From: Dryomyza anilis
Taxonomy: Eukaryota > Arthropoda > Insecta > Diptera > Dryomyzidae
Length of the DNA: 64,000 nt
Assembly (NCBI GenBank): GCA_951804985.1
Contig: OX638132.1
Coordinates: 40,582,619-40,646,618 of the forward strand
Direction of reading: 5' to 3'
A program made the position numbers and the translations under genes. Below the pieces are notes generated by a model. It searched no databases. It was not told the DNA's origin and saw only the letters and a program-made list of their open reading frames with translations. Positions 11,383 through 22,878 of this stretch are shown in pieces; within the stretch, counting starts at the first letter, position 1, and the number at the start of each line of letters is the position of its first letter.

Positions 11383-11976
11383 CTGAAAAAAAACTATGAA
11401 CATTTTCATAAATAGATAGATACATGTATCTGCATGCATATTTTTTATTTCCCCATAACCAATAAATGAAAAAAACTATTTCCATTGGCACATATGGTCA
11501 CATATTTTTTATTTATATCATATTTCACTAGCTAATGAGCAATTTTCATTGAATAAATATATTATTTTATTAATATGTATATTTATTTCGCAATGTAACT
11601 TAATTAATGAATTTCCTAATGTTTTGGATATGTGAAAATTTTTGACGTTTATTTATTTCTGCATGTATCCACAATTGTTAGCAAGAAACTGGCAACCGAA
11701 CGGCTGATAGACATGAGGTTGCTGTTGCCATTTATTTTGTTGATACAACAACTTACTCAATCGTCATAACAAATGCACGAATGTCAATTTTGGCAGAATG
11801 AAAAATGCAATCGTGAGGTTACGGCAACCGAATGTGCAGTTGCGCGGACTAAAATTTCGGTTGTAGAAAAATAAGGTACTTTCATTTTAATGACATGAGG
11901 TTACAATGTACTTCGGTTGCAACACTGAAACGTTGGTTCAATTAACCTCATGCCAAAAGAGGATTTTTCTGTGTGT
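11383..11976 (+). mobile_element. Family G repeat, copy 1
   Basis: Matches, reversed, the segments 20374-20571 and 39187-39311, which flank the large nest. Several GAGGTTGCTGTTGCC-like words lie toward its right end. This copy has a single uninterrupted CTAGCTAATGAG where the second copy carries the nested insertions, so it acts as the empty-site reference. Confidence 0.65.
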
Positions 11977-12398
11977 AATCTTCAGATTGTTGTAAAAAAA
12001 AGTTTTAACAAATATAATACATACTGACTATAATAATGATATCATTCTGGATAAGACAAATATAATAGATAATCTTAAGATTTTCGTACAACACTCATTT
12101 TGGTGCAGTAAAAGTTGCAGCAAATATTGGATACACTCTAAAAACTGCGTTTAAAATTATGTGTAATAGTTACTGTAAATTTGAGAATTTTGTGCACTTA
12201 TACGCAATTGTGTGTGTAAAAAAATGGATTATACAATTATTCTTTAATATTACATCTATTTACATATACATTTTTAAACATTTGTTGTGGTTATTAAAAA
12301 CAAAATGTTTAATTATGATTTGCCTAATGTTGAAAAGTAAACACGCGTAGTACATTTACAATTCATTTGTTTAAGATTACAGACGTTTTAATATATTT
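11977..12398. other. AT-rich intergenic, nothing recognised
   Basis: No gene or repeat end recognised. Confidence 0.35.
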
Positions 12399-14061
12399 TG
12401 TTTACGTAGAACGTAAACACAGTGTGTGCGAACACGCCCGCCGGTCACACTCGTTGCAGCGATACTCGCTGCATGCTTTTTTGACGTTTTAAGTACAAGA
12501 TCGTCATTCATTACGATTTACTCTGCCGAACGTACGTACCCAAACACATCCGTCTCCGCGACAAAAGTTTAAAACCTAAAGTTAAACTATAAAAACCCGA
12601 ACCCGTCTCCGCGACAACATTTAAAAAACCCATCAAACGCGACAATTCGGTCACGGCGACATAATAAACAAACACAAGAAACAAACACAATAAACAAATC
12701 ACACAAAATCAACATTCAACTCTAAACCCAACAACAACAAGGATTTCAACGAAACACTTCTCCAAGAAGACGACACAGAAATCTACGAACATTACACCAA
12801 TTTTCATGAAGTCATCCACCCCTCGTACAATAAGGTAAATCTTTGTTATACATTTTAAATCCGCCACGCCAACCAGTTCACCACCCGAACATTTGATCCA
12901 AAAAAGCCTTTAATAAAAAAGGACAGCGTAAAGTTTTGCCGCGGATTGAACCGACCCACAAAAACATTTAAATTTTGGTACAATTTTATAATATATTGTA
13001 TTTACTCGACCCACATACAAAAGGTGATTAAATTTAGTTAATTTGGCGATTTTTTTTTTGGCAAAAATTTATTGTTTTTTGCGACCCGAACTCAAACAAC
13101 AGAGTTACACGAATTACGAAACGATCATTTCATTAAAATAATCGTGCGCCAAATAATTTTTAATCAAAACTAAAAATCACAGTTTTTACAAATGGTAATG
13201 ATTATAAATTTGAAACATATTACAATATATTTTGCCTTACAAGTGTGCACTCGTTTGTTTATTTGCTTTAGTTGCATTATTTGCTCATAAAACAAATAGA
13301 CATAAACACTAATACACTCACAGTAAAGAGCGCTGCCGTGTTTTCGTCGGAATTTTATAAATTACCCGTGGGAACCAAAAACCCATATTTTTTGGAAATT
13401 GCATATTGAGTAATATTTAACCCTTTTAAACCCGCATTAAAGCTTTTTTAAACCTTTTCGACAAAAAAATCAATTTTATTGATATTTAATAATTTTTTAT
13501 TGAAAAACTATTATAAAAAATTACCCGACCCGTTTTTTATCAAAAATATTTTTTAAGCTTAACCCATAGCGACCCCAAATCATTTAATTGATTTTTTAAA
13601 TATAGTTTAATAATTTTGTTTTACAAAATTAATTCTTTTATCGAATTATTAAAAAAAAATTGATTTATAACAAATTACGACCCAAAAAGCTTAACTGCGC
13701 TATAAAATTTTATTTGCGACCCGGTTTACCACTAAATAAAATTTTAAAGTTAACCCATTTTGACCCAAAGATACATTTTTCAAATTTTGTTGAAGTTTAC
13801 CTAAAAACGAATTGATTTAATACGTTTTTATCGTTCTATCATTGTAAACAAATCATTTTGATTTCTGTTAACCCATACACACCCAAACATAAAAATAATT
13901 TATATATTTTTTATAAGTTTAAGATTTATTTTCTGAAAAAATATTGCGACCCGTGATAATCTTTTAGATTAAGCCATCCAGACCCACTATATATTATTGA
14001 AATATTTGTGATTGTATCAAATTAGTTGAATATTTTTAAACCCTACACAATAATAAATAAT
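12399..14061 (+). other. 5' LTR/leader-like region of the BEL/Pao remnant
   Basis: Precedes the gag frame. It has a TATA-like box at 12588-12595, a doubled CCGTCTCCGCGACAA word (about 12550 and 12605), and an AATAAAC near 12664, as in an LTR. I could not fix LTR ends or a primer-binding site. The remaining leader is AT rich, and nearly all of its cytosine runs are ACCC/GACCC words on this strand (for example 13081, 13521, 13716, 13762, 13948, 13981). Confidence 0.45.
12588..12595 (+). promoter_or_regulatory. TATA-like box
   Basis: TATAAAAA upstream of the BEL/Pao leader, between two copies of CCGTCTCCGCGACAA. Its use as a promoter is an inference from position only. Confidence 0.35.
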
Positions 14062-15090
14062 ATGGCGGCTGACAGCATTTTTCAATCTGGAAACGATATT
14101 TTTGATTTTGAGCAAAGTATTTGCGAGACCCCTACCCAAGATTTAATACTTCATGCCTTGGAGTTTCATCAGAAGCAGCTTACATTTCTGGGGGATAATT
14201 TTCAAGCTTCGTATCATTCTGTACGAGGTGAAGCCGACAATCCCGATGTGGACAGAAAGAAGCTGAAGGATAAATATTCCAAAGCATACAACGCGTACAT
14301 ACGCTGTATTGCGTCAATTTCAGAAATAATGGAGACATTCAAGCACTCGGTAGAAACTCCCAAGGCAAGAGAAGAAACGACCCCGATACAATACGAACCC
14401 TGTATAACTTTACCCCCATGTGACATGGATATTTTTGATGGTGATTATGCTACATGGCCCACTTTCAGAGATCTGTTTTCGGCTATGTACATTAACAATT
14501 CCCGATTAAGTGATGTAGAAAAATTATTCTACCTTAATCAAAAGACCGGAGATGAAGCAAATGATATTGTAAAAAATGCTCCGGTTACCAATGCTAGATT
14601 CTCATTTGCTTGGTCTAATCTCGTTGAGCAATACGAGAATAAGCGGATGTAAATAAATGCGCAATTAAATACTCTTTTTAATTTGCAAGCAGTGATGTTT
14701 GAGTCAGGTTGTTCCATTAGGAAGCTATAAATGACTGTATTATGACCCTTTAAAATTTGCAATTGACACAAAGAGCTGGGATCTTTGAACGTGTTTCTGA
14801 CCCGAACATATAGGACACTCGAAGCTGTTGATGATATGAAGCCATCGACTTCAAGTCACAGCCGAGATGGTTCTGGACCCGAATCTTGGGGAGAAAATAT
14901 GAATACATATCTCATGAATGTTTCTGAGACCCATTGCGCATTTGGACCCACACATAATACAGATCCAAGACCCACATTTGCAAAGCCAACCCAATGGGAA
15001 TTTGAAGAGGACCTTTGCCCATTATGGAAAGCCCAGCACACTTTCATCGAGTGCCTGCACGGTAAAAAATGTTGGCATATTTTTAAACCC
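14026..15090 (+). pseudogene. BEL/Pao Gag (DUF1759), N-terminal part
   Basis: Structural protein of a BEL/Pao retrotransposon. An ATG at 14062 (MAADSIFQSGNDIFDFE) is as likely a start as that at 14026. The DUF1759 core is clear: LPPCDMDIFDGDYATWPTFR, DLFSAMYINNSRLSDVEKLF and NAPVTNARFSFAWSNLVEQY. The frame stops at 14650, but the expected continuation INAQLNTLFNLQAV is readable immediately after, then frame changes. A later piece from 14785 gives FLTRTYRTLEAVDDMKPSTS and the first zinc-binding unit, CPLWKAQHTFIEC, in which one cysteine is replaced by tryptophan. The gene is broken and then cut by an insertion. Confidence 0.85.
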
Positions 15091-16170
15091 TTCTTTGGAT
15101 TACAGAAGATTTCAATACTTTTATGTCTAATTTTTAAACTTACCAATAGTTTACACCTATTTTTAAACTTTTTCAGATTAAAATTTAATATATTTCTTAT
15201 TAAACATGGAAATGTAATTTCTTTAGTTTATAAAATAATCCAAATGGTTTAAAAATTTAAATTTAATCCGATTGTATTAAAAATTAAACTCAAATAGTTT
15301 ATTTTTCTATTTATTTAATATGTTTAAACCATAAATTTAAACTCAAATAATTTTATCTCAGTTTATTTAATAATTTTAAACCATAAAATTATTAAATAAA
15401 CTTACTAAATTTAGTTCAGAATCGCAGGTTCGAATCTCGGCCAGGGCAATTTTTTTTTTTTTAATTTTTTTTTATTCTTTCTGTTTTTTTTTAGTAATTA
15501 TTACTTACGAATTATAAAAATATTTATTCAAAGATAAATAAATAAAAAAGCAACTAACTTTTGTCACATTAAAAATACTTCTAGCTATTGAAATTAATAA
15601 AAAGAAAAAGAAAATAAAAAAAGTGAAGAAATAAGAATAAAAAATAAAAAAAATAAAAAAATAAATTAGGACCACGGCCGAAATTCGAACCTGTGATAAT
15701 GTCGCCATGTTAGTAACATGTAATTCAAAATTCCTTTTTCGACGACAATATCTTTAAATAGCTCTAATAGTAAATGACAGTAAAGCTAGTTGGAAGTATG
15801 TTAGTAGATCTGTAGGGGACAAGGAGTGCGCTGATGACATGAAAATAATTTCGAAAGAGATGAAAAATAATTAAAGAGTGTACAAAGTTATTAGATATAA
15901 AAATAAAATAATAATGTAAATAATAAAAATATATTATTTATAATATAAAATATATATTTTTTAAACTTTTTTTACAAAAACAAATCCGTATTTTCAATCT
16001 TTTTCAGCATTAATTTTAATTACATGCAAAGTAATACAACATGTATTATAATGTAATGCAGAGAGGTATTACAAACTTTTTTAATCTTTTAGGATTATTA
16101 CAATTTAATTTTTTTTTGGTCGAGACATAAATACAATCCAAAAAAAGTTTAAAAAATAACCCAATATTTT
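15090..16170. mobile_element. 1.1-kb insertion in BEL/Pao gag with two inverted tRNA-like segments
   Basis: Separates the first zinc-binding unit of Gag from the next, which resumes at about 16180. It holds repeated AAATTTAAACTCAAATA-type words and two inverted segments with tRNA B-box-like cores, CAGGTTCGAATCTCGGCC at 15427-15444 and, reversed, GGCCGAAATTCGAACCTG near 15677-15694, around poly(T) and poly(A) tracts. They look like the heads of two tRNA-derived SINEs facing each other. Confidence 0.55.
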
Positions 16171-16179
16171 TAACCGTGT

Positions 16180-16435
16180 GAGATTCATAGCCATGAAAGT
16201 GGATGAAAGACTCGATGTCGTGAGATAAGTAGGATTGTGCTATAATTGTTTAGCAATCACTCACGGCATTAAAAATTGTAGAAGTGAGTGTAAGTGTCAG
16301 ATATGTGGAAAAAGGCATCATTCACGTCTGCATCTGAACCCTGACTCAGAATTCAATACTCGACCCAGTACAAGTGCAGCTGCTATAACTCAAGGAGTTA
16401 CGGAGTCGAATAGGACTTTCAACGCGTGCTGTTAA
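16180..16435 (+). pseudogene. BEL/Pao Gag, zinc-binding C-terminal part
   Basis: Continues the Gag of 14026-15090 after the insertion. Reads KVDERLDVVR, a stop, then CYNCLAITHGIKNC and CQICGKRHHSRLH, the two cysteine/histidine units that end BEL Gag proteins and bind RNA. Followed by a serine/threonine-rich linker. Confidence 0.8.
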
Positions 16436-16446
16436 TGCAAAAGTGA

Positions 16447-16830
16447 GTGGTCTCAACCAATCGATTTCTGCAAAACCCATCAGAATCTTGTGAGTTGACA
16501 TTGTGTTCTCCTATTGACCCTGAGTTTAAAGTTAAAACGCATGCGCTTGTATTCAAGACCCTAACAAATGATTTACTTACCTATGCAATCGACCCGACCC
16601 TTTGCAGTAATTTGGCCAGCCTTAACCTGGCCGACCCAGAGTTCTACAAGACCCGTAATATGATCATTGGTTGTGATATATACCCAAAAATTATCCGAGG
16701 TGGTGTCCTGCACAATGTGTTGGAATCATTGTTAGCGCAGGAGACTGATTTGGATTGTTTCAGGACCCATTCCTGAAGGCAGACCCAGACCCGACAATAT
16801 TGTGTCAACGTTCAACAAGGTAATCCTTGC
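16447..16830 (+). pseudogene. BEL/Pao protease-to-RT junction fragment
   Basis: The word LADPEFYKTRNMIIGCDIYP followed by GGVLHNVLESLLAQET is a degraded form of the conserved segment between the aspartic protease and reverse transcriptase of BEL elements (usually IGADxYxxxL). SGPIPEGR-like and VSTFNKV-like words follow in another frame at about 16765-16810. No RT, RNase H or integrase is seen downstream, so the copy is internally deleted. Confidence 0.65.
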
Positions 16831-16951
16831 TGAGACCCAACCCTCTAACAGCTTTATCTAAAACAACAATGGCAGTGTTGAACAAAAAAGAGATCGACCC
16901 TCTACCCGTTCTTGTCGTCATGGACGACAATATAGACCCTCGATCCGTCCA

Positions 16952-17176
16952 ATGGCATGCGAACTTTGCCATCAGGATCATCGCTTAGCGACTTGCTCCA
17001 GATTCAAGGAGAAGAACCTGTATGAGAAAAATAACATAGTGAAGAATTTCCACTATTGCGTGAATTGCTTGGCACGATCTCATAGCACAGAAAAATGCAC
17101 TAGCAACAACACATGTGTCGTGTGTCATAAGACACCACACCACCGAGCCTGCACCCATTCAGCAGATCTGAATTGA
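16952..17176 (+). pseudogene. second, different BEL/Pao Gag zinc array
   Basis: MACELCHQDHRLATC, HYCVNCLARSHSTEKC and CVVCHKTPHHRACTH form the same three-unit array as in BEL/Pao Gag but differ in sequence from the units at 15025-16330. It therefore comes from another family or a diverged duplicate. The frame is open for 74 codons only. Confidence 0.7.
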
Positions 17177-17592
17177 AGCAATTCACGCGGCCACGGACAC
17201 ATTGTGGCCCCCGATTAAATAAGTAATCAAACCCACTTTTTGAGCCAAAAAGAATCATGTCGATGTTGGCTAATTTAGCCGACTTTTTGCTGTTTGCCTT
17301 CTCGTCACTTTGTGCAGAACTTGAAGAAGAACATTCTGTTCATTATACAAAGTGAAATTATAGGTTTAGCTAAGCACAAACTGCATACAAGACCGCTGAT
17401 GAGTATGTTTGGCTGCATCCGAAACAGCTGTACGGTCGGCCAACAAATTTTTGGTTTTTTGTCAATTTCTGCTGTTGTTTTTTTGATCCAGTGCAAAATA
17501 AATATTGCATTTGATAGACCTAGAGCCCGACAAATTAGTTTTTGCATTACTCTATTTTAAGGTCGATTAAAAACAAACAACATTAAATACAT
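17177..17592. other. non-coding tail of the BEL/Pao region
   Basis: Frames on both strands here have no recognised motif. The GACCC words stop near 17240. Confidence 0.35.
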
Positions 17593-17692
17593 ATTTAATC
17601 TTAATTTGGGAACTTAGGGTCTTCCAAATATATTCTTATTGATATCCTTAATTTGGGAATTTAGGGTCCTCCAAATATACTTAATAATATTA
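17593..17692. repeat. two-copy tandem repeat of about 47 bp
   Basis: TTAATTTGGGAACTTAGGGT and TTAATTTGGGAATTTAGGGT, each followed by C(T/C)TCCAAATATA, lie side by side just before the LTR-like segment. Confidence 0.75.
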
Positions 17693-18003
17693 TGTTGGGA
17701 ACTGCATGTTCACTAAGCTAACTACTACCTGTCCGCTTCCTTATCAGAAACGAACTGCAGAAACGTGTATTTTCTGCGACTGCGCTGCCTATGCCTCTGC
17801 GTCCCCGTCGGTAATATTTTGGCGCGAGTTCTCACACTATCCCTTGCCCACGTGCATTTGTTGTTGCGTTTAGTGGCGCAAGAGAGGGATATTCCCGTGT
17901 TTTTGTATTGCCGTATGGTTGTTGTATCTTAATGGCTTGAAATAAACTGATTAATGTTTTTTAATCGTGACGTTAATCTCTAAAATTATAATGTGTTATA
18001 ACA
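17693..18003 (+). repeat. LTR-like segment (3' or solo LTR)
   Basis: Starts TGTTGGGAAC and ends TGTTATAACA, the TG...CA ends of an LTR with an extended TGTT/AACA inverted match. It is GC richer than its surroundings and has AATAAA at about 17941 toward its end, giving plus orientation. No partner copy is in the window, so its link with the BEL/Pao remnant is a guess. Confidence 0.5.
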
Positions 18004-18164
18004 ACATCGAAATATAAATAAAAAGTCTTACATTTGTTTGCCTGAAGACGTAGATACTAACAATAATTTTCAAAATTAAAAAATATTTGACAACAAATTT
18101 CAATGAACATAAATATTAAAAAAGGAACAAGTAAAGAATCTTCCACATCTCCACCCCAATATTA

Positions 18165-18818
18165 TTATTCAATATTATTATTTTAAATAGAATAAATACT
18201 GTTGTTTTAATGGTTTCCTCCTATAATAATAACCTTGGTGTAAAAAAAGACAAAAACGAATACAAACATGTTCGTTTTGTACGTCACTCTGCATGTTTAC
18301 TCAAAATGGTCGCATGTATTAAACGGGAAATTGGTAAGGACTCAATGTATTTAATGCAAATAAATTATATTTATTTTTTTTTATTTATTACAGAAAATAA
18401 ATAATACATCGAACTTCTTTATGGCAACGGACTCAAATATAACTGCAGACTCAAGTACCATCAATTATTGGAAATCAAAGCAAACATTAAATGTGTTATA
18501 ACCTTTTGCAGCAAGAAGTGTCTTTTTATTTGTGTGTTGTAAAAGTCAATATCAATTTCGACATTTAAATAAAATAATATATACAATAAATTAACTAAAA
18601 TACATTTTTGTTTTAAAAAATTATTAGGAAAATGTAATTCGATATACCATAAAATTAATAATATGTATCATTAAATTTGTATAGGTTTTCTTATTGTAAT
18701 TAAAATATCACATTATAAAATTTATGGTAGAACCACACATTGTATTAACAGTTTCAATATTACTGAACTAATGGGACGCATCCTATTGACCAATTTTAAT
18801 GGCATAAATTATTGTTTG
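18165..18818 (+). mobile_element. Family A MITE, copy 2 (left-truncated)
   Basis: Matches the family from ATTATTTTAAATAGAATAAA to CCAATTTTAATGGCATAAAT. The left end and the last 40 bp are missing. The frame at 18210-18404 is a product of the repeat and not a gene. Confidence 0.8.
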
Positions 18819-19056
18819 TTGTATACGTTCCAAGAGTTTGGGTTGAATTGGCACACTCTAGTAAACAATGAATTGGTGTGAGTGGTTCCGGCTCTTCAAG
18901 GGTCACAGGCGTGTTAATGGTCTTGAATTGACAATATTTCCGTCTAAACGCCCATACTATCATTCGCTATCACTCGTCATCACTATTTCGCCGCCTTATA
19001 ACATGGGGGGGTTGCTGTGTATCATAATTACAGCTTACATATGATCCACTATTGTG
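18819..19056. other. spacer, nothing recognised
   Basis: Short stretch between family A copies without gene or element ends. Confidence 0.4.
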
Positions 19057-19058
19057 TA

Positions 19059-19919
19059 CACTAAGAAAAAAATGTACCATTAAGTATTTTATGGTAGGAC
19101 CATTGATCTTATGGTTCATGTATTAATAGTTTTTTCTTTTTAACTCAAAAATTTTCTAATTAATTCAATAGTATTTGAAAAATTCAGTACCATAAATTTA
19201 AATATTTCAATATTTTTATTTTAAATAGAATAAATACTGTTGTTTTAATGGTTTCCTCCTATAATAATAAACGTGGTGTAAAAAACATGAAAACAAATAC
19301 AAACATGTTCGTTTTGTACGTCATTCTGCGTGTTTACTCAAAATTGTCGCATGTATTTTCTTGAAATAATCCACATTATTAAATGCGACATTGGTAAGGA
19401 CTCAATGTATTTAATGTAAATAAATTGTATTTATATTTTTATTTATTACAGAAAATAAATAATACATCGAACTTCTATTATGGTAACGGACTCAAAAATA
19501 ACTGCAGACTCAAGTACTACAATCAATTATTGGAAACCAAAGCAAAATGTGTTATAACCTTTTGCAGCAAGAAGTGTATTTTTATGTGTGTGTTGTAAAA
19601 GTGAATATCAATTTCGACATTTAAATAAAATAATATATACAATAAATTAACTAAAATACATTTTTGTTTTAATAAATTATTAGGAAAATGTAATTCGATT
19701 ATACCATAAAATTAATAATACGTATCATTAAATTTGTATATGTCTTTCATATTGTAATTAAAACATCACATTATAAAATTTATGGTACAACCACACATTG
19801 TATTAACAGTTTCAATATTACTGAACTAATGGGACGCATCCTATTGACCAATTTTAATGGTATAAAGTATTGTTTTTCTATTGAAATACTATCAATTTAC
19901 CATGATTTTTTTCTGGGTG
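19059..19919 (+). mobile_element. Family A MITE, copy 3 (complete reference copy)
   Basis: 861 bp, from CACTAAGAAAAAAATGTACC to ATGATTTTTTTCTGGGTG, flanked by TA on both sides (19057-19058, 19920-19921). The ends form an imperfect inverted repeat of about 20 bp. TA duplication and the end sequence suggest a Tc1/mariner-type non-autonomous element. No coding capacity. Confidence 0.8.
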
Positions 19920-20045
19920 TATTATAACGAAAGATAGAAAAAGTTGAACTTTTGCTATCACTCGGTATCAGAACGAAATATTTCTGACGAGTGATTGTGT
20001 AAGATAGCATAGAAACCATACATAATGCACAGTGTCTTTTTTACA

Positions 20046-20373
20046 CACTCAGAAGAAAATATCCCAATAAGTACTTAATGGTACGAATATTGATCATATA
20101 TCATGTATTAATAGTTTTTTTTTTTTAAATAGTTTTCTAACTAATTTGATAGTATTCGAAAATTACGTACCACAAATTTAAATATATCAATTTTATTATT
20201 TTTAGTAGAATAAATACAATTGTTTTAATGGGTTTCCTCCTATAATAATAAACATGGCATAAAACACATAAACACGAATATAAACAAGTTCGTTTAGAAT
20301 GTCATTCTGCGTGTTTGTTCAAAATGGTCGAATGCTTCTTTGCAATAATCAACATTATTAAACGCGTCATTGG
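20046..20373 (+). mobile_element. Family A MITE, copy 4 (right-truncated)
   Basis: Starts CACTCAGAAGAAAATATCCC and follows the family to GTCATTGGTC, where family G sequence takes over. This could be the site where the second G copy integrated, or a later recombination junction. Confidence 0.7.
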
Positions 20374-20623
20374 TCGGCAACCTCATGTCTATCGGCAATT
20401 CGGTTGCCAGTTTCTTGCCAACAATTATGGATACATGCAGAAATAAATAAACGTCAAAAATTTACACGTGTTGAAAACATACGAAATTCATTAATTAAGT
20501 TATATTGCGAAATATATATACAAATATTAATAAAATAATATATTTATTCAATACAAATTGCTTATTAGCTACACTCAGAAGAAAATGTACCATTAAGTAT
20601 TAAATGGTAGGACCATTGATCTT

Positions 20624-20817
20624 TGTTGAAGTATATTATATGTGTTAATTAGTAGTTATTAATACTTATTTAGTTTTATTAATTTCTATATACTATATTA
20701 TAAAATACTTTAACATTTTTAGTTATTTATAAATTACAGCAACTTTTGTTTTTTCTATAATAAGTTTTCTGTACATTTATAAATTATTTTTTCACTTCGA
20801 ATAAAACTTTTCAAACA
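20624..20817 (+). repeat. copia 5' LTR
   Basis: Begins TGTTGAAGTATATTATATGT and ends CTTTTCAAACA. Polyadenylation-type AATAAA lies at about 20800. AT rich and short, as in fly copia elements. Confidence 0.9.
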
Positions 20818-20820
20818 ATA

Positions 20821-20835
20821 GGTTATGGGACCAAG
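20821..20835 (+). promoter_or_regulatory. copia primer-binding site
   Basis: GGTTATGGGACCAAG, three bases after the LTR. It resembles the copia site, which pairs with the anticodon-stem side of initiator tRNA-Met and not with the tRNA 3' end. One mismatch against my memory of that site. Confidence 0.75.
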
Positions 20836-20903
20836 TTTGCTTTCAAGTGCGTAAAAATAGTGTGTTTCAAATAGTTTGTGGTTACAGAAAATATTAGCAG
20901 TTA

Positions 20904-21398
20904 TGTTAATATCTCCAATGTTGAATTATACTTACTCCTACTTTAGTACTTTAATTATTTCCCAATAAATAATATATATTTGAATTCTTTTAATTTAAAC
21001 TTAGACTTTATTTCAACACTTTTTAGCCCAATATTTTTGGCTTGTTACACCTCTAAATTCTATTACACAACTCACTTAAAATTTAACTTAACTATTGTAA
21101 GAAGGCATGTTTCAAATCTACATGTTCCGGCAGAGTGCCGTGCGCAAATTCCACTCACTATTTGCTTCCGTAAGGGAAAAAGCCCTTAGCCAATCATGCT
21201 GCTGCTGGTTTGACCCAGCTTCGCTCATACTGTTGCTAGTTCATTGGCTTGCTGGACTATGACACATATGTCCTACGTTGCACTTTACTGCAACGTAACG
21301 ATAACTGCATGAAGTAGTCATCGCGTAAGTAGGTCACGATACGTTTATAATATCAACGTATAGTGACTTACCAAAACACACTATGTTGACTTACAACA
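20904..21398 (-). repeat. errantivirus 3' LTR
   Basis: 495 bp, TGTT...AACA ends, same length as and apparently identical to 33391-33885. The 69-codon frame inside each LTR is a by-product and not a gene. Confidence 0.92.
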
Positions 21399-21415
21399 TA
21401 CCTCCACCCTTATTT
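21399..21415 (-). promoter_or_regulatory. errantivirus polypurine tract
   Basis: On the minus strand AAATAAGGGTGGAGGTA abuts the 3' LTR, the expected position of the plus-strand primer. Confidence 0.7.
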
Positions 21416-21978
21416 TAAGAAAAAAATTATTATTAAAATGAATAATAGTTTTTTCTTTTACATAATTGATATTGCCTAAAAATTATACTCTTATCAGTTT
21501 ACTTAACAAGTCTTATCAATATATCTGAATATTATCTTAAAAAAAAAAATATAGGGTAAAAATATAACAATTTATCATATTCTATTTTAAAATGACCCCA
21601 CCACCGAACATTGTTTATAATGCACAGAACATTGCAGTTGGCAAAACAGTAGCTTCTCAGGTTACCGCTTTGTAATTGCTTTGTTTTGTTTTGTGTTATT
21701 CTGTTGTTATTCTTATTTATATGTGCGAGCAATTATGCTTTATTTTGTGCAATGAAGTGTTTACTTGAACTTAGGCATATTCGACGATATTTTAACTAAA
21801 ATACTTAATTTTTTTTTGTTTTTTTTTTCCCATTTTTTTTATTCTTATATATACTTTATTTTTTTTTTTTTTTTTTTTTGTTTTTCAATCCCTCTTTTGT
21901 TTTTCAATGCCTCATATTAATAATTCTAATTTATAATATATATTGAATTTTCTTCTTGAATCCCTCATACTCATACCC
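21416..21978. other. 3' non-coding part of the errantivirus
   Basis: Contains poly(T) tracts (about 21808-21880) and no coding sequence. It separates the env stop from the purine tract. Confidence 0.6.
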
Positions 21979-22878
21979 CTAAATCATTACATAAGCTGGT
22001 CCCAATGTCGTTATGCTTGGCTTTCGACTCTGCTCTTCGTCCTCATATTTCTGTTTAACAACTTCAGCTCGTTTACTTGTGGTTGGCCGAAATGCAATAC
22101 GCTCCGCTAACTCGTTCTCCTCAATTTTTACGCTACTGATGGCATTTACTGTTGCTACTGTCTCCCTAACCTTCAGTGACTCTGTTAATTTTAGCTTTCT
22201 CGATGATTCTACTCGAAGGTACCAAAAATACGCTAATACCACGAAGATTAACACCAACACTACCACGCCGTACGATGCTCCCATAGTCTTCATCTCGTGC
22301 TGATGCTTTAGCCATTCTAGCCGCTCCTGCTTCTGACTCATTTCCGCTTTCAGATCTTCAAAACTGCGCTGGCCATCTCTTAGTGCTGACCGTAATTTGC
22401 TGTGGTCCGACGTCTGTATTGGCAAAAGTGTGACTGACGCATTTTCTGTGCGTAACGCTCCCCATTCCCCCTTTATATTTTCGATATACAAGGTGTGCTC
22501 CTCTTTTTTATAGGTTACATTCCTGAACATTCTTGGTGCAGATTCATAAGGCAATATTAATTCTCTGTTGTGCAAGTCGCAGGCCTCATTCACTGACATC
22601 CACCCCATCCCTGCTAGCGTCAGTGTAGCCGTGTTTGTTCCGCAAATCGCTTCGAAAACCTCTGGCGTGTCAAACCTGAACAACCAGGAGTTTGAAGCCC
22701 ATAGTTTCACTACCAACCCTGAACTCTTTCTAATAGCTACATGTTCACAGGTATTCACTATATCTGTCCTTTGTTGCATTAACGTGACCTCACAAAGTAC
22801 ATTGCTGCTCGTCATAATCGTTCCCGGACGTCTACATAGCGTTATCTCCTTGTCCATCTCTTGATCACCGTAACACAT
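21979..22878 (-). pseudogene. env: Env, C-terminal part with transmembrane segment
   Basis: Continuation of the envelope protein whose first part is 22842-23996, in another frame. It contains paired cysteines in a CxxP-like ectodomain (residues about 15-100), N-glycosylation-type sites (NVT, NAS), a heptad-rich stretch (about 165-197), one strong membrane segment (GVVVLVLIFVVLAYFWYL, about 204-221) and a basic cytoplasmic tail of about 78 residues. This is the layout of errantivirus/baculovirus F-type fusion proteins. A small indel near 22880 breaks the link with the first part. Confidence 0.85.

Noticed and set aside
14785..15252. Independent 155-residue gene
   Set aside because: Its middle matches the continuation of BEL/Pao Gag, and its end runs into the inserted repeat; it is part of the broken gag.
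15505..15708. Phenylalanine-rich minus-strand frame
   Set aside because: Poly(A)-rich low-complexity sequence between two inverted tRNA-like segments.
20980..21189. 69-codon frame found identically in both errantivirus LTRs
   Set aside because: It starts in the LTR without splice or coding signals, and has no recognised motif; its conservation comes only from LTR identity.
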